From the NCBI RefSeq assembly GCF_019399895.1, contig NC_091888.1:2140501-2204500 (forward strand): DNA of 64,000 nt. The letters run 5' to 3'. A model generated the notes under the pieces. That model worked only from the letters and a program-made list of their open reading frames with translations. It searched no databases and was not told where the DNA came from. Source of the stretch: Cardiocondyla obscurior (Eukaryota > Arthropoda > Insecta > Hymenoptera > Formicidae). The position numbers and the translations under genes were made by a program. Numbering within the stretch: position 1 is the first letter of the stretch; each line of letters starts with the position of its first letter. Shown here one piece after another: positions 11,254 to 23,889 of this stretch.

Positions 11254-14200
11254 TTAATCTAGAGTCAGCTTCTTGAGGTAGCAGTAAATCTCTTGGAAAC
11301 TAGGCCGATCCTCCGCAAGTTTGCCCCAACATCGCAACATTAGCCGGTACAGGTCGTCCGTGCAGAACATTGGCTGCTCGAGGATCCGTGGACATTTATT
11401 GTTACCCCCATTGTCCAACGAGTACCATAAACCGCAGTTCTCCAACACCTGTTCCGAAGTCAGATGGGCGTACGGTACGTCTTCGCAGCGCGTCAGCACT
11501 TCCCAAACCGTTACGCCATACGACCAAACGTCAGACTGACAGCTTCGTTTTCCCTAAATAACAACACATATTATTCTTAATTTTAGTATTTTAATATTCA
11601 TGGACATTTCTGCTTAATAAACTTTTAATAAATTTTTAGCGAAATGTATGGTATATTCTCTTTTCTCGGATAATCTTTTAAATTAAAATAATTTATTTGA
11701 AAACTTTACTGAAGCAGGATGTGTGACTATCACCCTAGATATTAGTATTAGTATTAGTATTAGAAAATTATTGTCTCGCAATAGAAAATTTTTGTTTTGT
11801 TTTGGAATCTTTTATTAGACAAATAATTACCAATAGAACCGCTTCCCATGCCATCCAACGTAATGGTATCTTCGCATAGCATTCGTCAACGTAATATTCG
11901 CCATCATATTTACTGCAGTACATGGCTTGATCCGATACTTTAATCAGCAAATCGTTACAAACGATGCAATTCCTGCAAAAAATGTATTAATAAACAAATA
12001 AGATAAAAATAAAAACAAATAGTGTCAAGTAATTATTATAGTATATTATTACCTAGCTGCTAGATCGCAATGCGGTACGTTCAAACTTTCGAGATACTTC
12101 ATCCCCGAAGCGATTTGTGTCACCAGATTTAACGAGCATTCGTAACTGCAAAATTCATAATTGTTCATTAATATGAAAGCGCCTCTCCTTTCCCCCAAAA
12201 AAAAAAAAAAAAAAAAAAAATTGAACTGCCACACACAGGTTTACCTTATTGACGCGTCGCAATCGCGACTCTTTAAAAAACTTGACAGATCCCCGAGCTC
12301 TCCATACTCGAAAATGGCACTAAAAGGCTCTTCTTCGACTATTGCGATTATCCTAGCGATATTGACGTCCCGTATTTCGGCCAAGGTGTGCATGTCGTTC
12401 ATAAAATCCTTCCTAAAATATATATGTAGATATTTTCACGTGCAAAAATCGCAAAAGCTTGCAACAAAAGTTAGCAAAAAGTTACAATGCTTTTACCTTA
12501 AAGCGTCAACTACCCCACGCCACAAGGATCGGACTAAAACTACTTGACGATTTTGAAGAGTGCCTAGATCTGGATTGTGTATGCCTTTCGCTTCGCACAG
12601 GTGAACCTAAATGGGGATAGATAAATAAATAATTATAGAGATTACAGAGCGCGTACTTCGGGCGCGTTATTAACGTTCAGACATTAGTTGTATATTATAT
12701 TAATTTCTTTAGAACGTTCGCTGCGACTCACCAAACCGAAATTTCCCTCGCCGAGTTTATCCAGGATTCTTAATCTATGCCGAGAGATGCGCAACACCTC
12801 GTAAGTTCCGCGTTTGTACGATACAATCGAATCCCGTATGAGTAGCGGCGTGAAAAGACTCACAACGGGATGCTGATCGCGTCTCTTGATCTACAACATA
12901 CCGTAACACTGTATCGAGTATTGCATTAACAATCGCACAACAAAGCCTATCTAAATTACCATTACGTTTGTATATGCTACGAGCTTTCTTACCGTTAAGA
13001 TGTCTGTAGCTGCATAGTAACTCTCGTATATTCTCTGATTTATTTTTCCCGTTTGCGAACGACTTAGTTTTTTCGACATTGTTGGCAGTATGCATTCCAT
13101 TCGCGCCTCATTGATCATCAAGTCTTCGCTGGTTTTAGTATCTAAAACACATACGCCAAGAGTCAATAACAACGTTAAATAAAATACAATAATTTAAGGA
13201 CATAACATATTAGATTGAATACGAGTATTATTCGGCAAATATAATAATACGATGCTTATTATTACGAGTTTATAAATAATTTAATTAATTTTACTAATTA
13301 ATATGCATTTATATTATTGAATATAAATTAATCATGACTAAATTAAAATCAATCAGGAACGGCACAGGAAAATTGGGACAAATATAAATTATTAAATGCA
13401 GACTGAAAAGAAGCAAATTAAATAAAATTATAATACTCTGATAATTATAATAAAATAAAATAAGAACATAACGATAACCGTATGTTCCATCTACGTGTAT
13501 CTTGTATCATACTTGCACCTAATATAAAATGAAATAAAAAATTTCTATTGCTTTTATATTTCGGAATCAATGAAAGCATCTACAACTAATTTATATATAA
13601 TCTCCTATATGTACCAAAATGACCTGTTTTATAATTGGATCTCGCTTCACATTTGACATACGGTTCTGGCGATATTTTATTAATCTTCTCGTAAATGCTA
13701 TGCTGTTCGCTCGTATCGGTATCACCGAATTTGTAATCGTTGTTCGAGGCAATTTTGCTTTTCAGCGACAGCCGAGATTGCGACAAATTGTTTACCACAA
13801 TCGGTGTGGGTAATTTGATATCCTTCGTATTGATCGTGATACCCGGTGCCGGCGAGCCGCATAATAACGCGGTATGCTTTTGTAACAAAGCCACTTTGTT
13901 GCGCCCCCTTTGTTTTATCAGAAAGATGGTACAACCCGAAAAAAAGACTATTATTGTTAGCGCTGCGCTGATTAGCCCAATATACGTTGACGAATTGTTG
14001 ACGGGAAAAGCATCCGGCGTTAGATTTGACTCGTTTAATATCAATTTTGTTTCGTTCGAGTCAGTTTTCGATGTTCCTGTTATTGTACTTTTATTTTGAA
14101 TATTAATTTTTCTCTCGTCGTCAATTTCACCTCTAATCTTGTTATCAGTTTGAGTATCCAGATTGTCGATCTCACTTTTCATTTCTTTATCTCCGATCTC

Positions 14201-15011
14201 TTTTACTTTCGCAATCTGATCTTGATTAATTATTTGAGATATGTTTTCATTGTTATTCATATATATCCATGACAAACGTGCCAATGCACCATCAGTGCTA
14301 TTCTTTACATCTGAAACTAAATTACAAAATAATATATCTTGAACGTAATTTAAATTTAATCGAAATTAGATTACCTGTCTGAAATGTAATTTCGCTTAGC
14401 AGCAACCATTTTGATTGCGGTTTTATTTCCATCTTGATAAACTTCCCTGTTCTTAATTGCAATGGAATAGATATTATAGTGCTGTTTCTGCCATTTTTTT
14501 CATTACTGTTACCAGAAATGATATTAATCTTAACATCGTTAAATACTTGGAAGGTTTCCGGGGTTTCGTAATATTCTTTGCCATCCAACGAAAACCAAAA
14601 GTTTATCGACGAGAACACCTAAAAGTTATAAAACTTAGGATAAGTTTGTTATTATATATATATATATATAAAAAAAAAAAAAAATTATTTCGAGTAATTA
14701 CGCACTTCTACACTCAGATCAGGAAGATTAGCCATGTGGATCGTACAATTCCTAAATTTCCGAGAAAACTGGAATTCAAAGAATAACTCTATATTATCTC
14801 GATCGCGCCACCCGACCCAGTTAGTTACTCTATTAGATTCTAGAATTTCTGCTTCGCTGCCTACTATCCCGTCAGTTAATTGTCCTAGACCGTTCAACAT
14901 TAAATTTTCGATCTTTGTGCCGTCGTATGATCTATCCTCGACATTACAATTGTTAGGTCCATCTGCATCAGCTTTGGGCGCGGTATAACTCACAATGTCT
15001 TCTGCACAAAA

Positions 15012-15044
<33 letters not shown>

Positions 15045-16318
15045 AAAAGAATAACGTTTTCGTGATATTAAATTTATTTCATGCAAAAAATATAACACAT
15101 TAAATAACACATGAAAAATACTTACGACTCCAAATGCATCCGTAAATCTCAACGCGCATGCATACAGTGCGAGGATGCTGACTATAAGGAACAAATCTTA
15201 CTCGACTCGCGACGAATGGTAGATCCAACTTTTGTTTCTCTACTAGATATGTATTGCTGTTGCCACGCAGTACCTGTGTAATATAAGTGTAATATAATAT
15301 AACAAACAAATTATTAACAATTTCTTAATTTTTTTATTTCTTTTCAGTTGGAAAGAAAAAAATTAATTTTAATTAAAATTATTAATTTTTTAAATTAAGA
15401 AAATTAAATTTAAATTTATTTTGTCTAAAAATTGTTATTTTAACAAATGTTTAATTATACATTATTATTATTATCATCTTTGTATCAACTAAATTGTAAG
15501 TTATTTCAAGTTTAAATTAATCTTTATAATTAATCAGGGGTACCTTGTTCCCTTTCAAATCTTTGTACTGATGCCATTTTTCATGTCGCCAGTATTCCAA
15601 AAAAAATGTCTCGGCATATTCCTGGCCTTGACCATTACCAAATCGTCCTTGAGTCTCGGTCCACGTAATAAGATGGTTTCTCATCAAATCGATTTCCAAA
15701 TATTCATGTATAGCACTACTGATTGGTGCCTTTGGACACCAAGCTCCACCATTTTTTTCCTGTCGTATTCTACAAATATTCATATTTTATGACAACCGTA
15801 TGTAATTATTAATATCGTATATGTATATGTTCGTGTTAACTTTTGTACCTTGCATTTTGGGGACCGACGGATTTCATCTCGTAGCTGGATGATGCGGTAA
15901 TCGCTTCGTCTGGAATTTTTCCTTCTTCCATGCCAAGTGGAAGAATGCATTTTTCTAAAATTGTGATTACAATTGAATGTACATAATTTATACTTTTTAT
16001 ATTTATAATTATAGAATTAATAAAAAGACAAAACTAATTATTTAATTATTTACTTTTATAAAAATTACATAAGGAAAAAAAAAAAAGTTAAAGCTTACAG
16101 AAAAAAGCGAAAGTGGTAAATGTTTTTCGGAGAATATCACATCGCCAAGTTCAGCTTAAAAATATATATTTCGAAAAGTAAACGTCACTGAAGAAAGGGT
16201 TAACGATGAAAGAATAAGTATAGTTAGAGGCCAACTCACCAAGAACATTCCAGACGGATCCCTTTGTGCACCAGCTGAACAGTATTAGGACTTTTATCGA
16301 AAGGCGTACTGTCTCCAT
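11254..16318 (-). CDS. Ddr: Discoidin domain receptor with degenerate kinase domain
   Basis: Fourteen minus-strand exons: 16240-16318, 15849-15954, 15544-15769, 15126-15273, 14706-15001, 14375-14618, 13615-14310, 12993-13141, 12732-12890, 12497-12606, 12245-12412, 12053-12145, 11831-11972 and 11254-11553. They sum to 971 codons plus stop. Order: signal peptide (1-20), discoidin/F5-8C domain (about 28-186, starting CILPLGME and ending TVCMRVEIYGC), a second discoidin-like domain (to about 366), a polar stalk with N-glycosylation sites, one TM helix (about 476-498), a juxtamembrane region, then the kinase domain (about 685-965). The glycine loop is intact (GEGNFG), but the beta-3 lysine is Arg (VVLVRSL), the alpha-C glutamate is Asp (FMNDMHTL), HRD is HCD (PHCDLAARN) and DFG is DQA (KVSDQAMY). 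Human DDRs are collagen-activated tyrosine kinases; this one probably binds ligand but may signal as a pseudokinase. Drosophila has Ddr and the related smal, and I cannot decide orthology without a tree. Confidence 0.9.
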
Positions 16319-17552
16319 GATATGTTGCGATAGCGCGGCGCGTACCGATACTCCGAGCGCATTTACAAATCATAATACAGCTCGAGGTACTCCCTCATCC
16401 CTGTTCACTTTGAATTTTTTTATTTTCTTTCTTAAGGAAGACCCCACGGTGCGTCGTTGAAACGCAGTTGAAAAAATGCAATTTTATGGAACGCGAGATG
16501 TAATGCAGCTTTTCGCTCTCGCACAGGGTGGGGATGTTGATACTCGGCGTAGCTTGGCCCGGCTGTTGTCTCTGCGCAACAAGTATGGAACGATCAATAT
16601 GCGTTATTTCGCGGGTGGGCAAAATTCTCCGCGCATATTTCGTTAATTCGTTTCTTTTCTTTCCCCTCCTCTCCTTTCTCTTATCGTTTTCCTTTTTGCC
16701 GAATACGTTCTGACCACGTTCCGGGCAAGATTATCAAAGATTTTCGCGTCGAATGTTGCCGATTTTTAGTCCTCCCGATGAATCCTTACCGGTTAGGAGA
16801 AACCGCCAACACTCCGAGGCCAGACTCATAATTTTAAATGGAGCACGTGCATTGCGTTAGTATCAAGCTTTTATCGTTCATTATCGTTCGTTTTGCTCTT
16901 TAACTGCTCTGCTCTCTTTGCATCCTTGTCTTTTTTTCACAAAATGGAAAAACAATTGTGCACGGTCTTCACGATACATTTTGATCCCACATATCGTTGT
17001 GACATTCTTGCGAGCGAGGGATGACCGGTAGTCGCGACATTGCCTTCCACAGTCACTGCGACATCGGGGGAGAAAAGTACCTTTCGATAGATGATACGTG
17101 ATAACGCTGAGGGGTGTGACATTCCAATGGCCAATGACGGTATAGGTATGGCATTCCACTGCGCAAGACCATCGAATTTGAGATATTTTTCAAATAATAT
17201 ACGGACATTGACCAAAGCTTTTCGCTAACTTTAAATGTCTCAATTTCTTTTTAAATCAAAATGTAATGTTAATTTAGAATTTTATACACATGTACACGCA
17301 CGCACGCACGCACACACAGAGGGTGTTCCAAAACTTCCAGACCAAACAAAGAATAAGTATATTGTAATATTAATATACTCTGATTATGCGTATGTATATG
17401 CATATTTATATAAAAAAAATTTTGATATAACTAAGTAAGGAACGGGAATTATTAAGTAATATAAATACAATTAAAAATTGAAATTTTTAACTTCTTTAAC
17501 AAACTTTATGTTGTAATATTTAAAAACATCGATATTTCACGTATTTAAGCTA
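16319..17552. other. Intergenic; Ddr upstream region and repeat remnants
   Basis: Upstream of the Ddr start, with moderate GC content around 16,440-16,660. An (ACGC)n tract lies near 17,296-17,318. It is followed by a lone GAGGGTGTTCCAAAACTTCC that resembles the end of a CAGGGTGTC-type MITE without a partner. No gene seen. Confidence 0.4.
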
Positions 17553-19233
17553 CTATGTATTCTTATTTCTGTGTAATAAGGCCGTTTTCTGTACAATCGG
17601 TAATATCTGTTTGCGTGTTACCTTTACGTTTCCTTGCCTGTATAAACAAAGGGTAAATTTTTCTTTTTCAATTTTTTTAATTAATTCCAGATTAAAAAAT
17701 GGTTGAATAGATTCAGCCAACGCTTGAATAATCTATAAAATAAGAGGATGTAAGTATAAAAAATAATAATAAAAAAAAAATTATATGAAATACTAAAATA
17801 AAGAGTGATGACAAAAAGACCTGTTTTTTCTGGCTCATTTATTCCACTTCGAATTTCAGCCACTTTTGCCGCCACTCTTTGACAATTTAACAATTACGTT
17901 AATGAAATAATACTTACGTCATTTGCTAATTGATTACATAGTGTTGAATAAATTACAATATCTCTGGATACGCGGTCTTTCATCACGTGTTGTCCAATGA
18001 GAACAACGACATTGCAATTTCTTTCATTAGCAAACTTTTCAACGACTTCTTCCGCATTTTCACGCATAAGAAAATTCTAAAAGGTGTTGCAAGTTATATT
18101 TTAAATAAAAAAGTATGTATATTACGGAGATAAAAAAAACAGTACAAGTAACACACTTCTACTAAAAGAGGAAATCCCACGAGAGGAATTCCATTTGTCA
18201 CTTTTAGATCCTTAATCATAAGTTGTTCGAGAGTTAATTCATTGATATCTGTCTTTGCATGCATAAGTTTTTCAAATGTCTCAGTTCTATCAGACGTCAA
18301 TCCACCTAGCTGTTCAAGAGTATTTAATATTGCGACATCAGTAGCAGTTGCTCGTCCTGCTTCATCAGACATATTATAAGTGTCAATCAATATTGGACCT
18401 GCAAAAAATATTGAATATTATAAAATATAAAAATAATTTTATATCTATTAATTGGGATTTATCATCCCTACCAAATAGACATTCTAAAAATGTCTAATAA
18501 ATCCATGAAATTACCCATGAAATGATACCTCGCAAAAGACTTGAGATTTGAGCATCTAGTATATCTGGATTATTCTGTAGAACATTACGTGCAACCAAAG
18601 TAGCACAGCTTCCAACAGTTTCTACATTCAATAATACATTATTAGGCCACAGCCAGGTTGGATCCAACGGTCGATGATCAATAATTGTTACAACCAAAGA
18701 TTTCAATGCGATATCTTCATTTGAAAGAGTATGATGATCAACTAAAATCAGCTCTAGTTTCTTATTGCAATTGCTATGTACATTTTGCAAACTGATTTGA
18801 TCTCTGTCAAGAATATATTAAAATAATACATGTAAAGCTCGGCTTGCTTTTCAAAAGAAATAAACTCACCTGAATGTCAATAAACTCAATGGAATGCCAT
18901 GAGATTTAAGGCTGTAAATAACTTCTGTTTTAACGCAAAATTCTTTTTCGGGAATATTCATAACCGGTATTACAGCAACATTGGCAAGTTGTTGCTTCTT
19001 GACATCAGTATACTCCAATAAACCTTGAACAAGAGTACATATAGCAGAGTCCAAGTCGCACGTTGGATTTCCCAAGATGACACGAATTGTTTTATAGGAC
19101 GTTAATTGAGACTGCAATATTACATAATAAATAAAACAAATTGAATGTAAAGTAATAATGAAGTATTCTGAAATTGTAATAAAACAAATCATGTTACCGA
19201 TGCGATTCGCGAAGCATTAAGAAATTCCTCCAT
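17553..19233 (-). CDS. prune: Prune-family exopolyphosphatase/phosphodiesterase (DHH-DHHA2)
   Basis: Six minus-strand exons: 19198-19233, 18870-19111, 18529-18803, 18157-18398, 17918-18076 and 17553-17732. They sum to 377 codons plus stop. DHH-superfamily metal-binding motifs are visible: GNPTCDLDSA (motif I, about 27), a VIPVMNIPE block, ILVDHHTLS (the DHH motif, about 110), IIDHRP, and GPILIDTYNMS (motif IV). DHHA2 follows, ending in the prune-type YRQGNVKVTRKQILPI. Human PRUNE1 hydrolyses short-chain polyphosphate and binds NME proteins and GSK-3; fly prune is the eye-colour gene. A frame at 17,681-17,893 lies inside the last intron and was left out: direct splicing from 17918 to 17732 keeps frame and reads NQLAND-IIQALAES. 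The start is the only ATG before the first donor. Confidence 0.9.
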
Positions 19234-19489
19234 AGCAATTTGTATTTGCGTTATTCAGTTTCCTCGTAATTATTTTTTATTTAGATTATTCCGAAATTTC
19301 TCAGCTCTGTCATAGGTTAGTTTTCCATTTCAAGTTATTTCTCAACGCGTGCCCGCACATGCGTGATTTATTTAGCACTATTTACCACCAAGCCGATGTC
19401 AAAAGAGAACTGAAAGAAGAAGAAATAAAATCTAAGATTAAGCTGATTTGATAACTGATTTAAGAAGAACGAAATAAATACCGTGGAAC
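19234..19489. promoter_or_regulatory. Shared intergenic region of divergent prune and MAP1D
   Basis: Only 256 bp separate the two start codons, so both core promoters (and both 5' UTRs) must lie here or overlap the first exons. No TATA box is evident. Shared regulation is inference from spacing. Confidence 0.5.
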
Positions 19490-21452
19490 ATGCGCTCGAC
19501 AAAAGGTATCGTTCAATTAGCACAGACCTCCAAAGCCTACCTTTTGAATTTCCTCAAGACTACGTCAAGGGTATGTCTTTTTATCAACAGATTAGATTTA
19601 TATTCATTTATTTATTTTTATTTTAGCAGGATCGTCAATAACGTCAACTTCTTGAATTATCATGTTTGTGACAAAATATTGGGTGCATTCGTTTACGCAG
19701 TAGTCAGCGCAGTTCCTGTACTAGTTAAGAGGTTATCTTTGTTCTTCTATATTACGGAAAAAAAAAAAAAAAAAAAGGGATAAACTCTGAATAAGTGCAG
19801 TAATTGCTCTGACTGCTGCGTGAACGAATGCACCCATTATGATGACCAAAGATTACGTATTACTATTATTATTTTTTTTTATCATGGACATTATTAAAAT
19901 CATTTTAATACTTTAAAATCTTTACATGTTTCAAAACAGTACTGCTTTTTCTTATTATTAAATTAGATAGAAATATTTCAGTATAGGCGTGTTCATTCAT
20001 TAAGAAAATGGTTGCTCTAGGATGGAGATATAAGAACACCCAAATGCCTTGATGGTTATAATGACAGTTCTTTTGGGAAATATGCTGTAGTCCAACCTTG
20101 GTTGGTTTCTGAAAAACTTGTTGTACCTGCATATATACCACAGCCATCCTACAGTCAGTCTGGAATACCCAAAAGTGGACCAAAAACACCTGAAATCAAA
20201 GATGAATATCAAATAGAAAGTATGAGGCAAAGCTGTAAACTTGCTAGTCGCATTCTATGCCAAGTTAACACATTAATAAAGGTGAATTATGTTTTTATAT
20301 TTGTATTATATTGAAATTTATATTGATGTTACCCAGACTATAACATCCACTTATGTCTTGTTATCTTATCGGTTTTCCGCAACACATTCTGATAATTATT
20401 AATTGCTTTAGTATACATGCATTACATACATATTCTATAATAAACTTGATTGTAAGATAAGATTGATGTACACTAGCCAGGTATTACAACTGATTTTGTT
20501 GACCGAGAAGTACACGAAATGATTATTGGCAATGGAGCTTATCCCAGTCCTCTCAATTACCGGGGTTTTCCCAAGTCTGTATGTACAAGTGTTAACAATA
20601 TCGCTTGCCATGGTATTCCAGACAACAGACCTTTGCAAGAAGGAGACATTCTCAATGTTGATATAACGGTGAGTAGCTTTGTCTTTTATGAGAAATAAAA
20701 GTGATTAAATCATATTTCTTTATTAATCTAACAAGATATTACAAGTTATTAAAAGTACTTAAATTGTTTAAATAGGTGTATCTTAATGGTTATCATGGAG
20801 ATTGTTCAGCTATGTTTCAAGTAGGTGAAGTAGATTCAGAAGGCAAAAGATTGATAAGAGTCACAGAATTATGTTTAAAATCAGCCATTGAAATATGTAA
20901 ACCAAATGAACATTTTTGCAATATTGGTAATAATATATATGTATACACACGATAAAATATTTTGATTTAATATTATACTAATTTTTAATTTGTATGTAAT
21001 TTTTTTATTTTATTTCAGGCAATATTATAGAAGAGATAGCGAATAAACACAATTTAAATGTAATACCTGGACTTTTGGGTCATGGGATTGGAACTTATTT
21101 CCATGGAGCTCCAGATATATATCATTTTGGTATTCTAAAATACTTTATTATTAATCTTAACACAATCAATAGAAATTAATTATTTTTTACAAGTAAGATA
21201 CTTTTAGATTGTTATATACTGTAAATCATCTTGTCAATCAATATTTATCTTTGTTTTGCAGCAAATAATTTTCCTGAGAAGATGAAAACAGGTATGACAT
21301 TTACTATAGAACCAGCTTTAAGCCAAGGATCAACACAGATTGAAATTTTGGAAGATGGATGGACAACTTGCACCATTGACAATTCTAGGACAGCTCAAGC
21401 CGAACATACAATTTTAATAACAGATATTGGATGTGAAGTATTAACGCTTTAA
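19490..21452 (+). CDS. Metap1d: Methionine aminopeptidase 1D, mitochondrial
   Basis: Six exons: 19490-19570, 20021-20281, 20477-20668, 20776-20926, 21019-21129 and 21262-21452. They sum to 328 codons plus stop. Exon 1 encodes a basic, serine/threonine-rich leader without acidic residues, fitting a mitochondrial presequence. The catalytic fold follows, with the metal ligands in family context: GFPKSVCTSVNNIACHGIP (substrate histidine), LNVDITVYLNGYHGDCS (the two aspartates), LLGHGIGTYFHGAPDI (histidine), MTFTIEPAL (glutamate) and AQAEHTILIT (glutamate). It removes the initiator methionine from nascent organellar proteins. The long first intron contains a small fold-back sequence (19,681-19,835). 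The exon 2 start at 20021 is set by an acceptor (GTTGCTCTAG) that removes an in-frame stop. It converges on PSMB4. Confidence 0.93.
19681..19835. repeat. Imperfect inverted repeat (possible MITE) in MAP1D intron 1
   Basis: GGGTGCATTCGTTTACGCAG at 19,681 is mirrored by CTGCGTGAACGAATGCACCC ending near 19,835, with a poly-A tract in the loop. The flanks also pair weakly. No transposon family was recognised. Confidence 0.45.
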
Positions 21453-21634
21453 TTTATAATTAATATCTGCTATTTATACGAAAGGTAGCTAGAAATTTTC
21501 TTATCCTTATCTGTGTAAATAATGTAAATAAATGTATAATATAAATTAATTTCGTTTAATTTATTTAATTAAAAAAACTTAATTTTTTTAATATTATTAA
21601 TATACCTTATTTTAAAGAAAAAAAGGAAGCAATT

Positions 21635-22961
21635 TTACAAAATTGCAGGTCCCCAATAACTATCTAAAGTTAGTGGTCCTTGTATCTCGACTCCTTTTTC
21701 TTTTGTGACAATGCCAAGGTGATACTAAAATACAAAGCAAATAGTTAACAATGCAATTAAGATTATTTACAAGATTCAATACTTTACCTTTGGGAAAGAT
21801 CTTGCGTCTCTATAGAAAAGAACTTGCATTACTTTGTATAAAAGTTCAATAGCTTGCTCCTTACTCATTTGATTATTTTCCTCATAAGCTTTTCTTAGTA
21901 TAGGTGTTGCCATGTAAGCACCATATCCAGTTGCAATTACAGGATCATTATAAGCTGTTCCAAGTTTATCCACAGTTCCTAAAAATCTAAGAAAGCAAAG
22001 CAAAGCATAGCATAGCAACAATTTATGCTTTATGTTGTATTTTAAGACAGGTGTGGTGAAAAAAATGATACTTACGGTTCCCCATTTTCTAGACCAGCTA
22101 TAACAAAATTGTTCCAAAATGGATCAAAATTTGATCGTCTGTTATACATGACACGTGTTAGCCAACAATGCAAAGCCTTTGGTTTTAAACTAAATCCATC
22201 ATCCAAACATTGTTCCTCAAGACTGAAATAAATATATTGATATAAAATAACAATCTTGTTACTCACTAAATATCTTAGTACATTCTTATGGTATTATTTT
22301 TATTTGCCCAAAATTCAACACTTGCGTAATAGAGAGCAGTAGGTCTCGCTTCGCATACATTTGACGCGAGACGCTACCGCGTCTCTTAAAACATGTTTTT
22401 AAATATGTAAAAAAATTGTATTCACATTTTTCTTTCTACGTAGCTCTTGATGCATTGAAAATCTGCATAATCTCCAGATGCACCAAGAATAATGTTATCG
22501 TTAACTTTTATAAGACGCTCCAGATTTCTATAACGAGCAAGTGACCCATAAGATCCTAGGACATCTGCCGCTATAAGGACTCCGTCTTTGAATTGTATAC
22601 CAACAACAGATGTACCAGTTGTTATAGGAGATCTACAGATAACATAATAAATTAATTTAACACTTCTTAAATTACTATTTCGGAAATTTAAATAGTAGTT
22701 TCGAGTATTTTGAGTTTTATATCCCATTCTGTTTTACAAAAAAGATGACATGCAAGATTTGAACTTTTATCATAAGAATGTGCAGAAAGGTTATGTTAAA
22801 ATACACTGAGCGGACTGAAACGTTCATAAATTATTGAGTAAAACGTACTGTGATTTTTGGAAGCCACCGGTGCCGTACTGACTGCCAGGAAAATGATAAA
22901 ATGCACCAGGAGTCGGCCCATTATGCCACAGAGGACAAACATTCTTATTGATAAACGCCAT
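21635..22961 (-). CDS. Prosbeta7: Proteasome subunit beta type-4
   Basis: Five minus-strand exons: 22849-22961, 22426-22632, 22076-22222, 21788-21986 and 21635-21724. They sum to 251 codons plus stop. An N-terminal propeptide (MAFINKNVCPLW...) leads to TTGTSVVGIQFKDGV, the start of the N-terminal-nucleophile fold. Family blocks follow: IAADVLGSYGSLARYRN, LGASGDYADFQ, HCWLTRVMYNRRSNF, DPVIATGYGAYMA, FYRDARSFPK and GVEIQGPLTL. Beta-4 (the beta-7 position) is non-catalytic and structural in the 20S core, placed in the beta ring of cytosolic and nuclear proteasomes. The exon 4 acceptor at 21986 was chosen over the one at 21978 because only it preserves PFLGTVDKLG. A 5' UTR probably lies just above 22,961. 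The symbol follows fly usage. Confidence 0.95.
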
Positions 22962-23084
22962 TTTTCGTCACTAACTTGCACTGCTGAAGCTGAAACTGCT
23001 GAAAGATGAAAGTGTTGAGCACAATAAGCACTAATCACTGACTATTAAATCCGATTTCTATGCAACAAATAAAAAAATATAATT

Positions 23085-23605
23085 TTGTAAAATTATCCCT
23101 TATATAAATCAAAGCGTTGTAAATTAACGTTTAAAATAATAATAAAAAAAGATACGAATAAATAACGCGAAAAATAAGCGTAAAATATATTGCGATTGTC
23201 ATCCACCAATAGAGAAACAGAATAAATTCCGACATTCATAAAATAACTCGATTAATAAAATATTGTAAAAATACTAAATAAATAGCATTAAATTGTTATA
23301 AATTAACGTGTAAAATACAATTCAGTATAAAAACTTATAAATAACGCAAAGAACAAGTGTAAAATGTCACTCAAATAATTTCAACCAATAGGAACACAGC
23401 ATTAGTACTGACATTCATGAAACGACTCGATTAATAAAATATTGTAAAAATACTTAATAAATAGCATTAAATTGTTGTAAATTAACGTGCAAAATACAAT
23501 TGAATATAACAACATATAAATAACTCAAAAAACAAACGTAAAATATTACTCGATTTATTTCAACCAATAGGAACACAGAATTAATACTGCCATTCATACA
23601 TTCAT
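23085..23605. repeat. 179-bp satellite, left block (about three units)
   Basis: Tandem AT-rich units marked by ATAGCATTAAATTGTTGTAA near 23,283 and 23,462 (179 bp apart), with an older unit near 23,112. They also carry TTTCAACCAATAGGAACACAG and GACATTCATGAAACGACTCG. The last unit ends in CCATTCATACATTCATACAT, exactly as the last unit of the right block does. Confidence 0.85.
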
Positions 23606-23618
23606 ACATGTCACTTTT

Positions 23619-23805
23619 TTAAAATCTTAATAAAAATAGTTCCCGTCGAATCACAGGCTTAAAACTTTCTGGGCAGCAAGAAAAACGTTCAAATTTGATA
23701 GAAAATCCAACGGGACAATCAAAGATGCACCAGAACATTTTTTTAAAAATCCTGAAGCACAGCAGTACATTCTGTGGCCCTCCAAGCGATTCAATCACAT
23801 GATAT
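23619..23805 (-). other. Candidate terminal exon following the exon-like array
   Basis: On the minus strand an acceptor (ATATTTCAG) at 23,806 opens a frame of 61 codons that runs to TAA at 23,619-23,621. The frame starts with one base, so it is in phase with the two-base remainder left by each 349-bp array unit. The peptide is Cys- and Phe-rich with no recognised domain. A sequence related to its 3' half recurs at 25,876-25,990 upstream of the array. Whether it is transcribed is unknown. Confidence 0.3.
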
Positions 23806-23889
23806 CTGAAATATAAAATTATTTACAGTTAGAAGAATAATTTAATTGTATTTAAAACACTCTACAACACTTAAATAAACCGAATTTTA

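Noticed and set aside
17681..17893. Extra prune exon (frame starting MLNCQRVAAK).
   Set aside because: The upstream exon ends in phase 0 and splices directly to 17,732 in frame, giving the family-typical sequence; no acceptor would include this frame without a stop. It may be a retained-intron relic.
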